Below the pieces are notes generated by a model. It did not search any database. It saw only the letters and a list, made by a program, of their open reading frames with translations, and was not told where the DNA came from. Position numbers and translations under genes: made by a program. Shown here in pieces: positions 16,065 to 26,331 of a DNA stretch of 64,000 bases. Source of the DNA: Streptomyces deccanensis (GTDB lineage: Bacteria; Actinomycetota; Actinomycetes; Streptomycetales; Streptomycetaceae); the NCBI RefSeq assembly GCF_022385335.1, contig NZ_CP092431.1, positions 5,084,001-5,148,000 of the forward strand, read 5' to 3'. Numbering within the stretch: the stretch's first letter is position 1; each line of letters begins with the position of its first letter.

Positions 16065-18725
16065 CTATCGCAGTGCTGAGCGCCATCTTTCATTATGGGC
16101 GATAGCCAAGTTTCCCATCGCATGGGCCTCTCCATACGGGTCGCCTTCCGCCTTGTAGAGGCCGGCGGCCTTGCGGTAGGTATCAACGGATTCATCATAT
16201 CGCTGCAGCTTTAGTAGGCTGGCACCGCAGTTTCCGGTTGCCCGGGCTCTACGATGTCCATCTCCAAATCTCCCGAAGATCTGCTCAGCTTCCTGGTGAA
16301 CATGAAGCGCTTCATGGAAACGTCCCAGCCGGTACAGGGCCGTTCCTTGGTTATCCAAAGATCCGCCCAGTCGATGCTGGTCGCCGATTCTTCGGAATGT
16401 CTCTGATGCCTGTTGGTGAAGGTTTAGAGCCCGACTAAAATCTTGCAGCCCCTGAAGAGCCGTTCCTTGGTTATCCAGGGCTGTGGCCCTGCGATACTGG
16501 TCGTCGAGATGTTCAAAAATTTCTTCAGCTCGATGGTGGGCATCGAGTGATTCCTCAAAGAGAAACAACTCCATTAGCGAGACGCCTAGATTTGTAAGGG
16601 CACTAGCTTCACTGGGCAGGTTCCCGAATTCATGAAAGACAAATGCCGCGCGGCGGTGAAGTTGGGCAGCCTCGGTGAAATTCCGCAACCCTTGAAGGGC
16701 TACTCCTCTCGCGTCCAACGCTTTTTGTTCCTCAAGTTGATCCCCCATTTCTCTGAAGATCTGCACTGCCTGCTGGTAGGTTTCGGTGGCTTCGTCAAAG
16801 CGTCGTGCGTCCTGCAGATCCAGGCCCAAGTTGTGGAGAACTCCGCCTTCACGCTGTCGCTCGCCCAACTCTTGGAAAATAGCTACTGCCTGCCGATGAG
16901 CGTCGATCGCCTCGTCAAACCGCCGCATGTGACGCAAAACAAGGCCCAGGTTGTTTAGCGCAGTTGCTAGCCCATGTCGGTTTCCGGTTGCTTCCGTTGC
17001 CCGGACAGCCACCTGAGCGGTGTATAGCCAGTCCTGGACGTGCCGACGCCAGTTCAAGAAGACGCCTAGAGCCAAAGAAAGCAAAGCGGCTTCGGTAAGA
17101 AGATCCTCATCCTCCGCGAGGGTTACAGCTGCGACCAGGCAATCATGCTCATTGTCAAGCCAAGAAACCGCAGCATATCGGTCAGCGAAGCGGTCTGCCA
17201 CAGGCTCATCAGTCGCGACCTCAAGGAAAGAATTCGCAGCCCTAGTACTACTCAAGAGATGGTCGAGGAGACGCATGATCGCCGTTTTACGCTGATCATG
17301 GTCAGCCAATGCTCGGCTGTGCTCATCAGCATAGATACGGATCAGGTCGTGCATACCCCAGCGCTCACTCTGCCGTTTTTCCAGAAGATGAGCCCGGGTA
17401 AGTCCTACCATTAGTCTCCGCGCTGTGACAGCTGGGCGGTCTAGTAGCGCTGCGGCAGTCTCCGTAGAGATTTCCGGCCCAGGAGTAAGAGCGAGCAAAC
17501 GAAAGGCGCGAGCCAGCTCGCCATTGTCACTACTCAGTTGGCGGTAAGACAAGTCGAAAGCAGCACGCACTGAGAGTGGGCGCCCCTGTTCGTCGACGTC
17601 GTCGTACTGAAGAATCTCCATACGCATTCGGGCATCGCTCAGATCGGCGATCTGGTCGCCCAGTGGCCGATCTGGCTCATCCCGAAGCAATGCCGCAATG
17701 ATATGCAAGGCCAACGGCAACCGTCCGCACAGCATGGCCAAACGCTTGGCGTCCGCAGGATGAGCCGAGATGCGGTTGTCCTCAGAGTGGGTCGCTCGCA
17801 GTGCCTCCTGCAGGAGTTCTACGGCCTCATCAATAGGTAGGGCTGTCAGTTCCACACGATGGGCGGACAGCGCCGAGAGATTATGACGGGACGTGACGAT
17901 CACTCGATGGGGCGGACCGGGAAGCAATGGCGAGACGTGACCAGCAGCCGCAGCGTTGTCCAACACCATGAGCAGAGGGCTCTCGCTCTCGGCAAGGCGG
18001 TCCAGGAAAACCCGCCAGAGATCCAATTTCCCCTGAGAGGTCGGCGGTATGACTGCATCCGCTACCCCCAGGGCACGCAGCAAGTGTTCGGCTGTAGTAC
18101 CCGCCTCTTGAGGACCACTGGGGCTATAGCCGTACAAATCAGCGAAAAGGATGCCACCGGGGAACCAACCATGCTTACGAGCTTCGTGTGCCGCATGTAC
18201 CGCAAGAGCGGTCTTACCTGCTCCTCCCATACCGACGATGGCCGAGATAACCGGCGAGTGTTGAGGACGCTGCGGAGCGAGTCGAACAAGGAGTTCTTCC
18301 AGCAAGCCGCTACGACCGGTGAAACCCACTGGGTCAGGTGGCAGGCTCACTGGCCCTGAAGTTGGCATGGGTGCGTCTCGCGGGCCCTGCACCGTTCTAG
18401 TTCTAGGGCGGCCTCCTTGGTTGGCCGAACGCTCACGTCGGGCTGCAATGAGCATCTGCAGCCACACACCCTCCGAGAGTTTTTGGTATGCAACCTCTTG
18501 CCGGACACGGGCTTGCAGGAAAGCAATCAGCACCTTGAAGTACCGCTCCGACCTCTGACCGGGGATCGCTTTGCCGGTCAGCCAGTCGTCAATGGTCGCA
18601 AGGCCGACGCCAAGCGGTGGCCGCTGATCTTTGCCAAGCTTGACCAGTCGGCTCAGCGGAGGCTCTCCTGCCGCTTCATACAACCGGCGCAGTTCACCCC
18701 AGAACCGATCCGCAGCCCCGCTCAC
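16065..18725 (-). CDS. NB-ARC/TPR regulator (STAND ATPase)
   Basis: An 886-aa signal-transduction ATPase. Order: an N-terminal HTH-like segment (LATIDDWLTGKAIPG, about residues 42-57), NB-ARC domain with P-loop GMGGAGKT (165-172), Walker B LLMVLDNAA (about 255), GLPLAL (GRLPLALHI) and the MHD-type motif WGMHDLIRIYAD (about 470), then at least six TPRs with repeating ALxNLGxxL/ALDNQGTAL units (about 590-880). Streptomyces has many such regulators; homologous STAND proteins also act in phage defence, so either role is possible. It starts at a GTG. GC is lower than neighbours and near-identical TPR repeats occur (ALDNQGTALQGL). It lies between two thiC tails. Confidence 0.85.
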   Translation of the reverse strand: MSGAADRFWGELRRLYEAAGEPPLSRLVKLGKDQRPPLGVGLATIDDWLTGKAIPGQRSERYFKVLIAFLQARVRQEVAYQKLSEGVWLQMLIAARRERSANQGGRPRTRTVQGPRDAPMPTSGPVSLPPDPVGFTGRSGLLEELLVRLAPQRPQHSPVISAIVGMGGAGKTALAVHAAHEARKHGWFPGGILFADLYGYSPSGPQEAGTTAEHLLRALGVADAVIPPTSQGKLDLWRVFLDRLAESESPLLMVLDNAAAAGHVSPLLPGPPHRVIVTSRHNLSALSAHRVELTALPIDEAVELLQEALRATHSEDNRISAHPADAKRLAMLCGRLPLALHIIAALLRDEPDRPLGDQIADLSDARMRMEILQYDDVDEQGRPLSVRAAFDLSYRQLSSDNGELARAFRLLALTPGPEISTETAAALLDRPAVTARRLMVGLTRAHLLEKRQSERWGMHDLIRIYADEHSRALADHDQRKTAIMRLLDHLLSSTRAANSFLEVATDEPVADRFADRYAAVSWLDNEHDCLVAAVTLAEDEDLLTEAALLSLALGVFLNWRRHVQDWLYTAQVAVRATEATGNRHGLATALNNLGLVLRHMRRFDEAIDAHRQAVAIFQELGERQREGGVLHNLGLDLQDARRFDEATETYQQAVQIFREMGDQLEEQKALDARGVALQGLRNFTEAAQLHRRAAFVFHEFGNLPSEASALTNLGVSLMELFLFEESLDAHHRAEEIFEHLDDQYRRATALDNQGTALQGLQDFSRALNLHQQASETFRRIGDQHRLGGSLDNQGTALYRLGRFHEALHVHQEAEQIFGRFGDGHRRARATGNCGASLLKLQRYDESVDTYRKAAGLYKAEGDPYGEAHAMGNLAIAHNERWRSALR

Positions 18726-18918
18726 GAAGACGCACCGCCTGTCCGGGCCATCCGGAGCATCTCTCGCCCGGAAATCCTGTTCCTGCTGCGCTGACCAGCG
18801 TACTTACATCGCGATGCCTCGTGAGGAGATCGCCGGAAACCCTCCGGAAGGTGGACACCTGTTCCACCAGCGCCCGGACGGAGACGACCACCGGGCCCGT
18901 TCCGGAGGTTTTCTCCCT

Positions 18919-19098
18919 ATGTCCGTCCTCCCTCAGGTGCTCGAAGACGGGGCCATCCTTGGGTGTGCCGCCACTGTCTTGTACGCGGTCACGGTGGCCA
19001 CCACAGCTCTCACCTCAGTGCTCGCCCGTTCCTCCGAGCGACGCCGCGACGCACGCGAGACTCTCAAGGTCCTGTTGGGCCGCCGGCCTGCCCGTTAA
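18919..19098 (+). CDS. Small membrane protein divergent from the NB-ARC gene
   Basis: A 59-aa protein with one hydrophobic segment (GCAATVLYAVTVATTALTSV, about residues 14-33) and a basic C-terminus (RSSERRRDARETLKVLLGRR). The ATG at 18919 follows GGAGG by ten bases. It would face away from the NB-ARC regulator with a gap of about 190 bp. Function unknown; a longer in-frame start near 18814 is possible but has no clear ribosome-binding site. Confidence 0.5.
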   Translation: MSVLPQVLEDGAILGCAATVLYAVTVATTALTSVLARSSERRRDARETLKVLLGRRPAR

Positions 19099-19145
19099 CT
19101 TCCTCCATAGGGCATGGGGCACGAGATGCCCCTGTGAGGAAGGCG

Positions 19146-19200
19146 TGCACGGTCCGCACCCCCAACGAGGCTTGATGCTTCTTGGAAACGCGGACCGTGC
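19146..19200. terminator. thiC: Hairpin downstream of intact thiC
   Basis: GCACGGTCCGC (19146-19156) and GCGGACCGTGC (19190-19200) pair perfectly across a 33-base loop, 12 bases after the thiC stop (minus strand) and 48 bases after the small membrane-protein stop. Probably a terminator serving thiC in its present, island-adjacent context. Confidence 0.6.
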
Positions 19201-19211
19201 GCGGGTGAGTG

Positions 19212-21197
<1,986 letters not shown>

Positions 21198-21276
21198 GTG
21201 CAAAGGTGCCTCCACGCTAGCGGCAGATGTGGCGCGGTGAACAGTGGGCATCGCTCGTTCTTGCGATGATCGGTCG

Positions 21277-22665
21277 GTGACCACGACGCAGCAGCCCCCG
21301 CCTCCGCCCTCCGAGCCGCCCCACGGCCATGGCCCCGGAAACGGCCGTGGGCATGGCTCCGACGGCGGCCACGGCCATTCCCACAGTCATAGCCACGGCC
21401 CCGCCGCGCCCGTTTCGCAGCATCTGCGCAAGGTCATCGCGGCGGTGCTGATCCCCTTCGCGACCGCGGTCGTCGTGGGACTCGTCGTGCTCTGGCCCGG
21501 CGGCGCCCCGGGGCACGAACGCACGGGGGTGGGCTTCGACCGGCAGACGCAGCAGGCCACCGTCACCAAGGTCGAAGAAGTCAGCTGCTCGTCGGTGAAC
21601 GCCTCGGGCGACACTCCGACCGGCGACACATCCACCGCCGAGGGCTCGTCCGCCCAGCAGCAGGCGAACGGCACCTGCAAGAAGGCCACGGTCCGGATCG
21701 ACACCGGTGACGACAAGGGCCGCACGTTCACGGAGATCGTGCAGCCGGACCAGTCACGGCAGTTGGAGCAGGGCCAGGAGGTCGTGGTCGCGTACGAACC
21801 GGCCGCGCCCAAGGACCTGCAGTACTCGGTCACCGATGTGAACCGGAAGTTGCCGATGGCGCTGCTCGCCGGGATCTTCGCGCTCGCCGTCGTGGTCGTG
21901 GGCCGGATGCGGGGCGTCATGGCCCTCGTGGCGCTGGCCGTCAGCTTCCTGGTGCTGACCCTCTTCATCCTGCCGGCCATCCTGCAGGGCTCGAACCCGC
22001 TGGTGGTGGCGGTGGTCGGGGCGAGCGCCATCATGCTCATCGCCCTCTACATGTGCCACGGGCTCTCGGCCCGGACATCCGTGGCGGTGATCGGCACCCT
22101 GATCTCGCTGCTGCTGATCGGCGTGCTGGGGTCGGGGTTCATCGACTGGGCCTACCTGACCGGCAACACGGACGACAACACCGGTCTGATCCACGGGCTG
22201 TACCCGACGATCGACATGAGCGGTCTGCTGCTGGCGGGCGTCATCATCGGTTCGCTCGGTGTGCTCGACGACGTGACGGTGACCCAGACCTCGGCGGTCT
22301 GGGAGCTGCACGAGGCCAATCCGACGATGGGCTGGCGGAACCTGTACCGCGCGGGCATCCGGATCGGCCGCGACCATATCGCGTCGGTGGTCAACACCCT
22401 CGTTCTCGCCTACGCCGGTGCCGCGCTGCCGCTGCTGCTGCTCTTCTCGATCGCGCAGAGCAGCGTCGGCACTGTCGCCAACAGCGAGTTGGTCGCCGAG
22501 GAGATCGTGCGCACGCTCGTCGGCTCGATCGGCCTGGTGGCCTCGGTGCCGGTGACCACCGCGCTTGCCGCCCTCGTCGTCTCCGCCGACCGTCCGAACA
22601 CCGCCGAAGCGACGTCCGTGCCCGCTCCGGCCCGTGGCGGAAGGGGCCGTCGGCGCAAGCGCTGA
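21277..22665 (+). CDS. YibE/F-like membrane protein
   Basis: Polytopic membrane protein of the YibE/F family (function unproven). The N-terminus is rich in His and Gly (HGHSHSHSHG, a possible metal-binding tail), followed by one TM helix, an extracellular domain (about residues 75-190, with TVTKVEEVSC) and some seven TM helices containing the family signature GVLDDVTVTQTSAVWEL. The GTG at 21277 is chosen; a GTG at 21244 would add 11 residues. It is divergent from thiC and matches the S. coelicolor neighbour of ssgA (SCO3927 by recollection). It ends at a bidirectional terminator shared with ssgA. Confidence 0.85.
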   Translation: MTTTQQPPPPPSEPPHGHGPGNGRGHGSDGGHGHSHSHSHGPAAPVSQHLRKVIAAVLIPFATAVVVGLVVLWPGGAPGHERTGVGFDRQTQQATVTKVEEVSCSSVNASGDTPTGDTSTAEGSSAQQQANGTCKKATVRIDTGDDKGRTFTEIVQPDQSRQLEQGQEVVVAYEPAAPKDLQYSVTDVNRKLPMALLAGIFALAVVVVGRMRGVMALVALAVSFLVLTLFILPAILQGSNPLVVAVVGASAIMLIALYMCHGLSARTSVAVIGTLISLLLIGVLGSGFIDWAYLTGNTDDNTGLIHGLYPTIDMSGLLLAGVIIGSLGVLDDVTVTQTSAVWELHEANPTMGWRNLYRAGIRIGRDHIASVVNTLVLAYAGAALPLLLLFSIAQSSVGTVANSELVAEEIVRTLVGSIGLVASVPVTTALAALVVSADRPNTAEATSVPAPARGGRGRRRKR

Positions 22666-22700
22666 AGCGTTACGGCACCCCCGGCGCCGTAACGTTCAGC
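22661..22700. terminator. Bidirectional terminator between YibE/F gene and ssgA
   Basis: GCTGAAGCGTTACGGC (22661-22676) pairs with GCCGTAACGTTCAGC (22686-22700) with one bulge and a 9-base loop. It overlaps both stop regions of the convergent genes. Confidence 0.8.
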
Positions 22701-23133
22701 CCGCGCTCTGCTCCTCCGCCAGGATGCGGTCCAGCGCTTCGTCGAGCAGTGCGTCGAAGTCGGCGAGGGAACGCTCCTGCCCGAGCGGCACGAGCTTGTC
22801 CGTGCGGTCCAGGAAGGCCACCAGAGGCGCCGTGCCGACCCGGAACATCGCCTGATCGGTTCCCACCTGAAGCCGGATCAGGACCTCGCCGAACGTCTCC
22901 GGATCGGCGGGCGCGATGTGGACGTCTCCGTCCCCGCACGGTCGGCCCACTCCGTCGATGAGCAGCTCCCGCCCGAAGGCCCAGGTCACCGGGGCATCTC
23001 CGGGCAGGTGAAAGGTCAGCCGCACGGCATAGGGATCACAGGTCTCGTAACGCAGCTCCACCGGAATGCGGAAGGAGAGCTCCTCCGAGACGAGGAAGCT
23101 CATCATGACCTCTGCCTGTACCGACTCGCGCAT
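22696..23133 (-). CDS. ssgA: Sporulation cell-division activator SsgA
   Basis: SsgA-like protein that activates sporulation-specific septation by positioning the cell-division machinery in aerial hyphae. The 145-aa sequence begins MRESVQAEVMMSFLVSEELS and carries the SALP core RYETCDPYAVRLTFHLPG, WAFGRELLIDGV and a C-terminal helix, aligning with SsgB from its start. A later ATG (about codon 10) is also possible. Presence of ssgA points to a sporulating streptomycete. It lies 97 bp downstream of the regulator ssgR, same strand, matching the S. coelicolor pair SCO3925-SCO3926. Confidence 0.93.
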   Translation of the reverse strand: MRESVQAEVMMSFLVSEELSFRIPVELRYETCDPYAVRLTFHLPGDAPVTWAFGRELLIDGVGRPCGDGDVHIAPADPETFGEVLIRLQVGTDQAMFRVGTAPLVAFLDRTDKLVPLGQERSLADFDALLDEALDRILAEEQSAG

Positions 23134-23230
23134 CGCCTACCCCGCCGTGTTCGTCGACTGGCCAGGATCGTCCGCCTGACACCCCTGGAAGTTTGCTGAA
23201 AGTACACGGGAGATCACAAGGAGTGATTTT

Positions 23231-24469
23231 TCAGATGCTGATAGAGATCGCGAGTGTCCCTAGTAGCTTTCCGATCTCCGTCTGCAACTGACGGGCCACC
23301 GGCATCAGCCGGGCCGCCTGGTGCGCGGGCAGCGAGATGGCGAGGGTCCCGGCAGTCGTCCCCACGGTGATGGGAATCGCGGCGCAGACCGTCCCGAGGG
23401 CGTACTCCTGCTGCTCGACCACCGGCTCCATGCGCCCGAGGCGCCCGAGCCGCCGGAGCAGCGTCTCCTCGTCGCGGACCGTGTACGGGGTGAGCGACTG
23501 CACCGGATAGCGGTCCAGGTGGTCGCGGCGGGCCTCCTCGCTCAGCTGGGACAGCAGACACTGCCCGATGGCGTGGGCGTGCCCCGTCTCGCGGAAGTCG
23601 GCCCACTCCTCGACGGCCGGGGCGCTCGGGCTGTCGGCTACGCACATGACCTCGATCTCGCCGTCCCGGTAGATCGCGAAGTAGACGGGCACGCCCAGGG
23701 CGTCCCGCCAGTGCGCCAGTGCCTCGCTCACCGTGCTGCGACGTTTCTGCTGCGCTCCGCTGCTGCTCAGCCGCTCGGCCGCCTCGCCGAGGAAGAACAA
23801 TCCCTTCTCCCGCCGCAGATAGCCCTCGTGGACCAGCGTGCGGAGCAGGTGGTACGCGGTGGGCAGCGCGAGCCCGGCGTCCCGGGCCAACTGTTTGGCG
23901 GGAGCCCCGTGTTCCCGCTCGGCGACGGCCTCCAGCAGCCGCATCGCCCGCTGCACGGAACCGATCAGGGTGCCGGAATTCGCCTCCGGCACGGTCGGCG
24001 GCGCGGGAGACGGGATGCGGGCGCCCCTGCCCGGCCCGTGCCCGTGCCCGTGTGGCGGTACGGAGCGGACGAGCCCTGTCGCCTGCGCCTGGCCCCGAGG
24101 TGATGTCAGCAGCTGGGCTTCGGTAGGCGGTGATGATGACGGCGCCTGCGCCTGCGCCGGGGACGAACCCGAGACAGCCGGCCGCTGCGTCGGCGACGGG
24201 GGCGCGGGAGACTCCGGCCGCCGCGCGTTCTCCTCACCCGGCGAGGTACGTGGCTGCACCGGGGGAGCCGGGGCCGTCGAGGACGTCGTACGCGGAGGTG
24301 GTGGTGGGCCGTGCGTCTCCGGGGCTCGCACACGGGGCTGTTCGGCGGTCGTCGCGGGTGTCGCTCGTGGGCCCGGCTGGGTGGGAGGAACCGCGCTCTG
24401 GGCCGACCGGGAGCGTGGCCGGGTGGACGGGGAGAGCGGTTCTGCTGGTGCGGTGTCAGCCGTGGCCAA
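23231..24469 (-). CDS. ssgR: IclR-family regulator SsgR with long Pro-rich N-terminus
   Basis: Transcriptional regulator, the known activator of ssgA in S. coelicolor. The IclR winged helix (GSVQRAMRLLEAVAEREHGA..., about residues 168-230) is followed by the effector domain (to 400) with REDG/CVADSPS and VRDEETLLRRL. The first 150 or so residues are Pro/Ser/Thr-rich low-complexity sequence, unlike the roughly 240-aa length recalled for the S. coelicolor protein. The TTG start at 24469 has GGGAG at good spacing, so the extension is probably translated, but an internal start near residue 170 is possible. Upstream of ssgA, same strand. Confidence 0.85.
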   Translation of the reverse strand: MATADTAPAEPLSPSTRPRSRSAQSAVPPTQPGPRATPATTAEQPRVRAPETHGPPPPPRTTSSTAPAPPVQPRTSPGEENARRPESPAPPSPTQRPAVSGSSPAQAQAPSSSPPTEAQLLTSPRGQAQATGLVRSVPPHGHGHGPGRGARIPSPAPPTVPEANSGTLIGSVQRAMRLLEAVAEREHGAPAKQLARDAGLALPTAYHLLRTLVHEGYLRREKGLFFLGEAAERLSSSGAQQKRRSTVSEALAHWRDALGVPVYFAIYRDGEIEVMCVADSPSAPAVEEWADFRETGHAHAIGQCLLSQLSEEARRDHLDRYPVQSLTPYTVRDEETLLRRLGRLGRMEPVVEQQEYALGTVCAAIPITVGTTAGTLAISLPAHQAARLMPVARQLQTEIGKLLGTLAISISI

Positions 24470-24703
24470 GGGTCACTCCCGAAGCGCGAGGAGGGCCGCC
24501 CGCGCGGGGGACACGGGAGGAGATGCGCCGCCCGCGGGGATCGAGCCCGCGACGAGTTTCCGGACTCTAGCCGCCCGTCACCGCGCGCATACGGCCCCGC
24601 TGGGAAACTTCCCCCTGGCGAGGGAACCTCACGTTCCTGTTACCGGCGTGCCCTGACCGGGCTCACCCACTCACGCCTCAGCCGGTTGCACGCCGTTGAC
24701 GTC

Positions 24704-24916
24704 TCACCAGTCTCCGCGCGACGAGGATCCCGCCGTGAACTTCCTGACGACGTAGATCAGTCCACCGACCAGGGCCACGAAGACCAGCACCTTGAAGAGC
24801 AGGCCCACCACGACCTGGACGACGCTGACTATCAGCCCACCGAACACCAGCAGGGCGATGACCGGCACCGCGATCCACTTCACCCACCACGGCATCCCCG
24901 CCAAGATCTCCCGCAT
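24704..24916 (-). CDS. Small membrane protein (DUF5326-like)
   Basis: A 70-aa protein starting MREILAGMPWWVKW, with two hydrophobic helices (IAVPVIALLVFGGLIVSVVQ and VLVFVALVGGLIYVV) and a short Ser/Arg tail (TAGSSSRGDW). The ATG at 24916 has AGGAG at correct distance; the longer frame to 24961 is less likely. Conserved at this place in Streptomyces (SCO3924 by recollection). Function unknown. Confidence 0.75.
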   Translation of the reverse strand: MREILAGMPWWVKWIAVPVIALLVFGGLIVSVVQVVVGLLFKVLVFVALVGGLIYVVRKFTAGSSSRGDW

Positions 24917-25077
24917 CGCCCTTGCTCCTTGTGTCTCCACCCGTCGCCCGCCACCGGGCACTGATTCCGGGCTTCCCGCTGTCTGTCATCGATGCTAGGG
25001 CCGCGCAAGGGTGTTCCGGGGGCTTCGCACCCCTTGTCCGTCCCTGATCGTCCCCCTAGGGAACGCCGGAGCGGACG

Positions 25078-25395
25078 TCAGCCCTCCGGCGGAGAGAACA
25101 CCACCACGACCCTCAGGTCCTCGGTGATGTGGTGGAACTTGTGGGCGATCCCGGCCGGCACGTACACGACACTGCCGCGCGCCACCTGGGTCGTCTCCAG
25201 CCCTACCGTGAGCGAGGCACGGCCGCTCACGACGAGGTACACCTCGTCCTGGCCATGCGGCTTCTGCGGATCGAGTTCACCGGCATCGAGCGCGTACAGG
25301 CCGACCGACATGTTCCGCTCGCGCAGGAACTGCAGGTAGGCACCGTCGTTGGCGGCGCGCTCCGCCTCAAGCTCGTCCAAGCGGAATGCCTTCAT
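25078..25395 (-). CDS. Cupin-domain protein
   Basis: A 105-aa single-domain cupin: GLYALDAGELDPQKPHGQDE (motif 1, metal-binding His and Glu) and GSVVYVPAGIAHKFHHI (motif 2, His). Small cupins bind a metal and act as enzymes or sensors; the substrate is unknown. The ATG at 25395 (MKAFRLDELEAER) is preferred by homology pattern; a GTG at 25452 would add 19 residues. It is divergent from the holin-like membrane gene with a very short gap. Confidence 0.8.
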   Translation of the reverse strand: MKAFRLDELEAERAANDGAYLQFLRERNMSVGLYALDAGELDPQKPHGQDEVYLVVSGRASLTVGLETTQVARGSVVYVPAGIAHKFHHITEDLRVVVVFSPPEG

Positions 25396-25452
25396 CGACT
25401 TAGTCGCCCCTGCCCAGTACTCGTACCGATCGCTTCTGCCACGATCAGACAC

Positions 25453-25830
25453 ATGATGAATTTCCTAGTCAAGACGATCGCCAACGCGGGCGCCCTGGCC
25501 GTCGCGGTGTGGCTGGTCGGCGAAATCACGCTGACCGGGGACAGCACGGGCAAGAAGGTCGGCACCCTGCTGCTGGTCGCACTCGTCTTCGGTCTGGTGA
25601 ACGCGGTGGTCAAGCCGCTGGTGCAACTGCTGACCCTCCCCCTGTTCATCCTGACGCTCGGCCTGTTCACGCTGGTCGTGAACGCCCTGATGCTGATGCT
25701 CACCTCGTGGCTGGCCGACGTCCTCGACCTGAGTTTCCACGTGGAGGGCTTCTGGACCGCCGTCCTCGGCGGTCTGATCATCTCGATCGTCTCCTGGGCG
25801 CTCTCCCTCGTCCTGCCCGACGGGGACTGA
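25453..25830 (+). CDS. Phage-holin-family (YvlD-like) membrane protein
   Basis: A 125-aa four-helix membrane protein beginning MMNFLVKTIANAGALAVAVW, with LLLVALVFGLVNAVVKPLVQ, LFILTLGLFTLVVNALMLML and a C-terminal helix. This is the phage-holin family IV/DUF360 type found widely in bacteria; the holin name reflects topology, not proven lysis function. Two adjacent ATGs could start it. It is followed nine bases later by ptpA, so the three genes here are probably an operon. Confidence 0.8.
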   Translation: MMNFLVKTIANAGALAVAVWLVGEITLTGDSTGKKVGTLLLVALVFGLVNAVVKPLVQLLTLPLFILTLGLFTLVVNALMLMLTSWLADVLDLSFHVEGFWTAVLGGLIISIVSWALSLVLPDGD

Positions 25831-25839
25831 GGGTCCGGC

Positions 25840-26331
25840 ATGACGTACCGAGTCTGCTTCGTCTGCACCGGCAACATCTGTCGGTCCCCGATGGCCGAGT
25901 CCGTCTTCCGCGCCCGTATAGAGGAGGCGGGACTCGGCGGACTGGTCGAGGTCGACAGCGCGGGCACCGGGGGCTGGCACGAGGGCGACGCCGCCGATCC
26001 GCGCACGGTCTCCGTCCTGGAGTCCAACGGCTACGACAGCGTCCACGCGGCCCGGCAGTTCCAGGTCTCGTGGTTCTCCCGCCTCGACCTCGTCATAGCC
26101 CTCGACGAAGGCCACCTCAAGGCTCTGCGTCGCCTGGCGCCGACGCCGGCGGACGCGGACAAGGTCCGGCTCCTGCGCTCCTACGACCCCGCCGCCGGAG
26201 ACGACCTCGACGTTCCGGACCCCTACTACGGGGGCATGGACGGGTTCGAGGAGTGCCTGGAGCTCGTGGAGGCCGCGAGTCCAGGTCTGCTGGCCGCCGT
26301 ACGCGAGAAGGTGGAGGTAGGGGCCGCATGA
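25840..26331 (+). CDS. ptpA: Low-molecular-weight protein tyrosine phosphatase
   Basis: Cytoplasmic phosphotyrosine phosphatase of 163 aa. The P-loop CTGNICRS (Cys8, Arg14) lies at the N-terminus as usual, and the general-acid motif is DPYYGG (about residue 126). In S. coelicolor PtpA affects secondary metabolism (from literature knowledge). The gene starts 9 bp after the membrane-protein gene and its stop overlaps the next ATG, so it is in an operon. Confidence 0.92.
   Translation: MTYRVCFVCTGNICRSPMAESVFRARIEEAGLGGLVEVDSAGTGGWHEGDAADPRTVSVLESNGYDSVHAARQFQVSWFSRLDLVIALDEGHLKALRRLAPTPADADKVRLLRSYDPAAGDDLDVPDPYYGGMDGFEECLELVEAASPGLLAAVREKVEVGAA

Noticed and set aside
24529..24590. tRNA-like T-arm (minus strand GCGGG-CTCGATC-CCCGC)
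   Set aside because: No matching acceptor stem, anticodon arm or 3' end could be built around it. At most it is a decayed tRNA fragment; it may be chance in GC-rich sequence.
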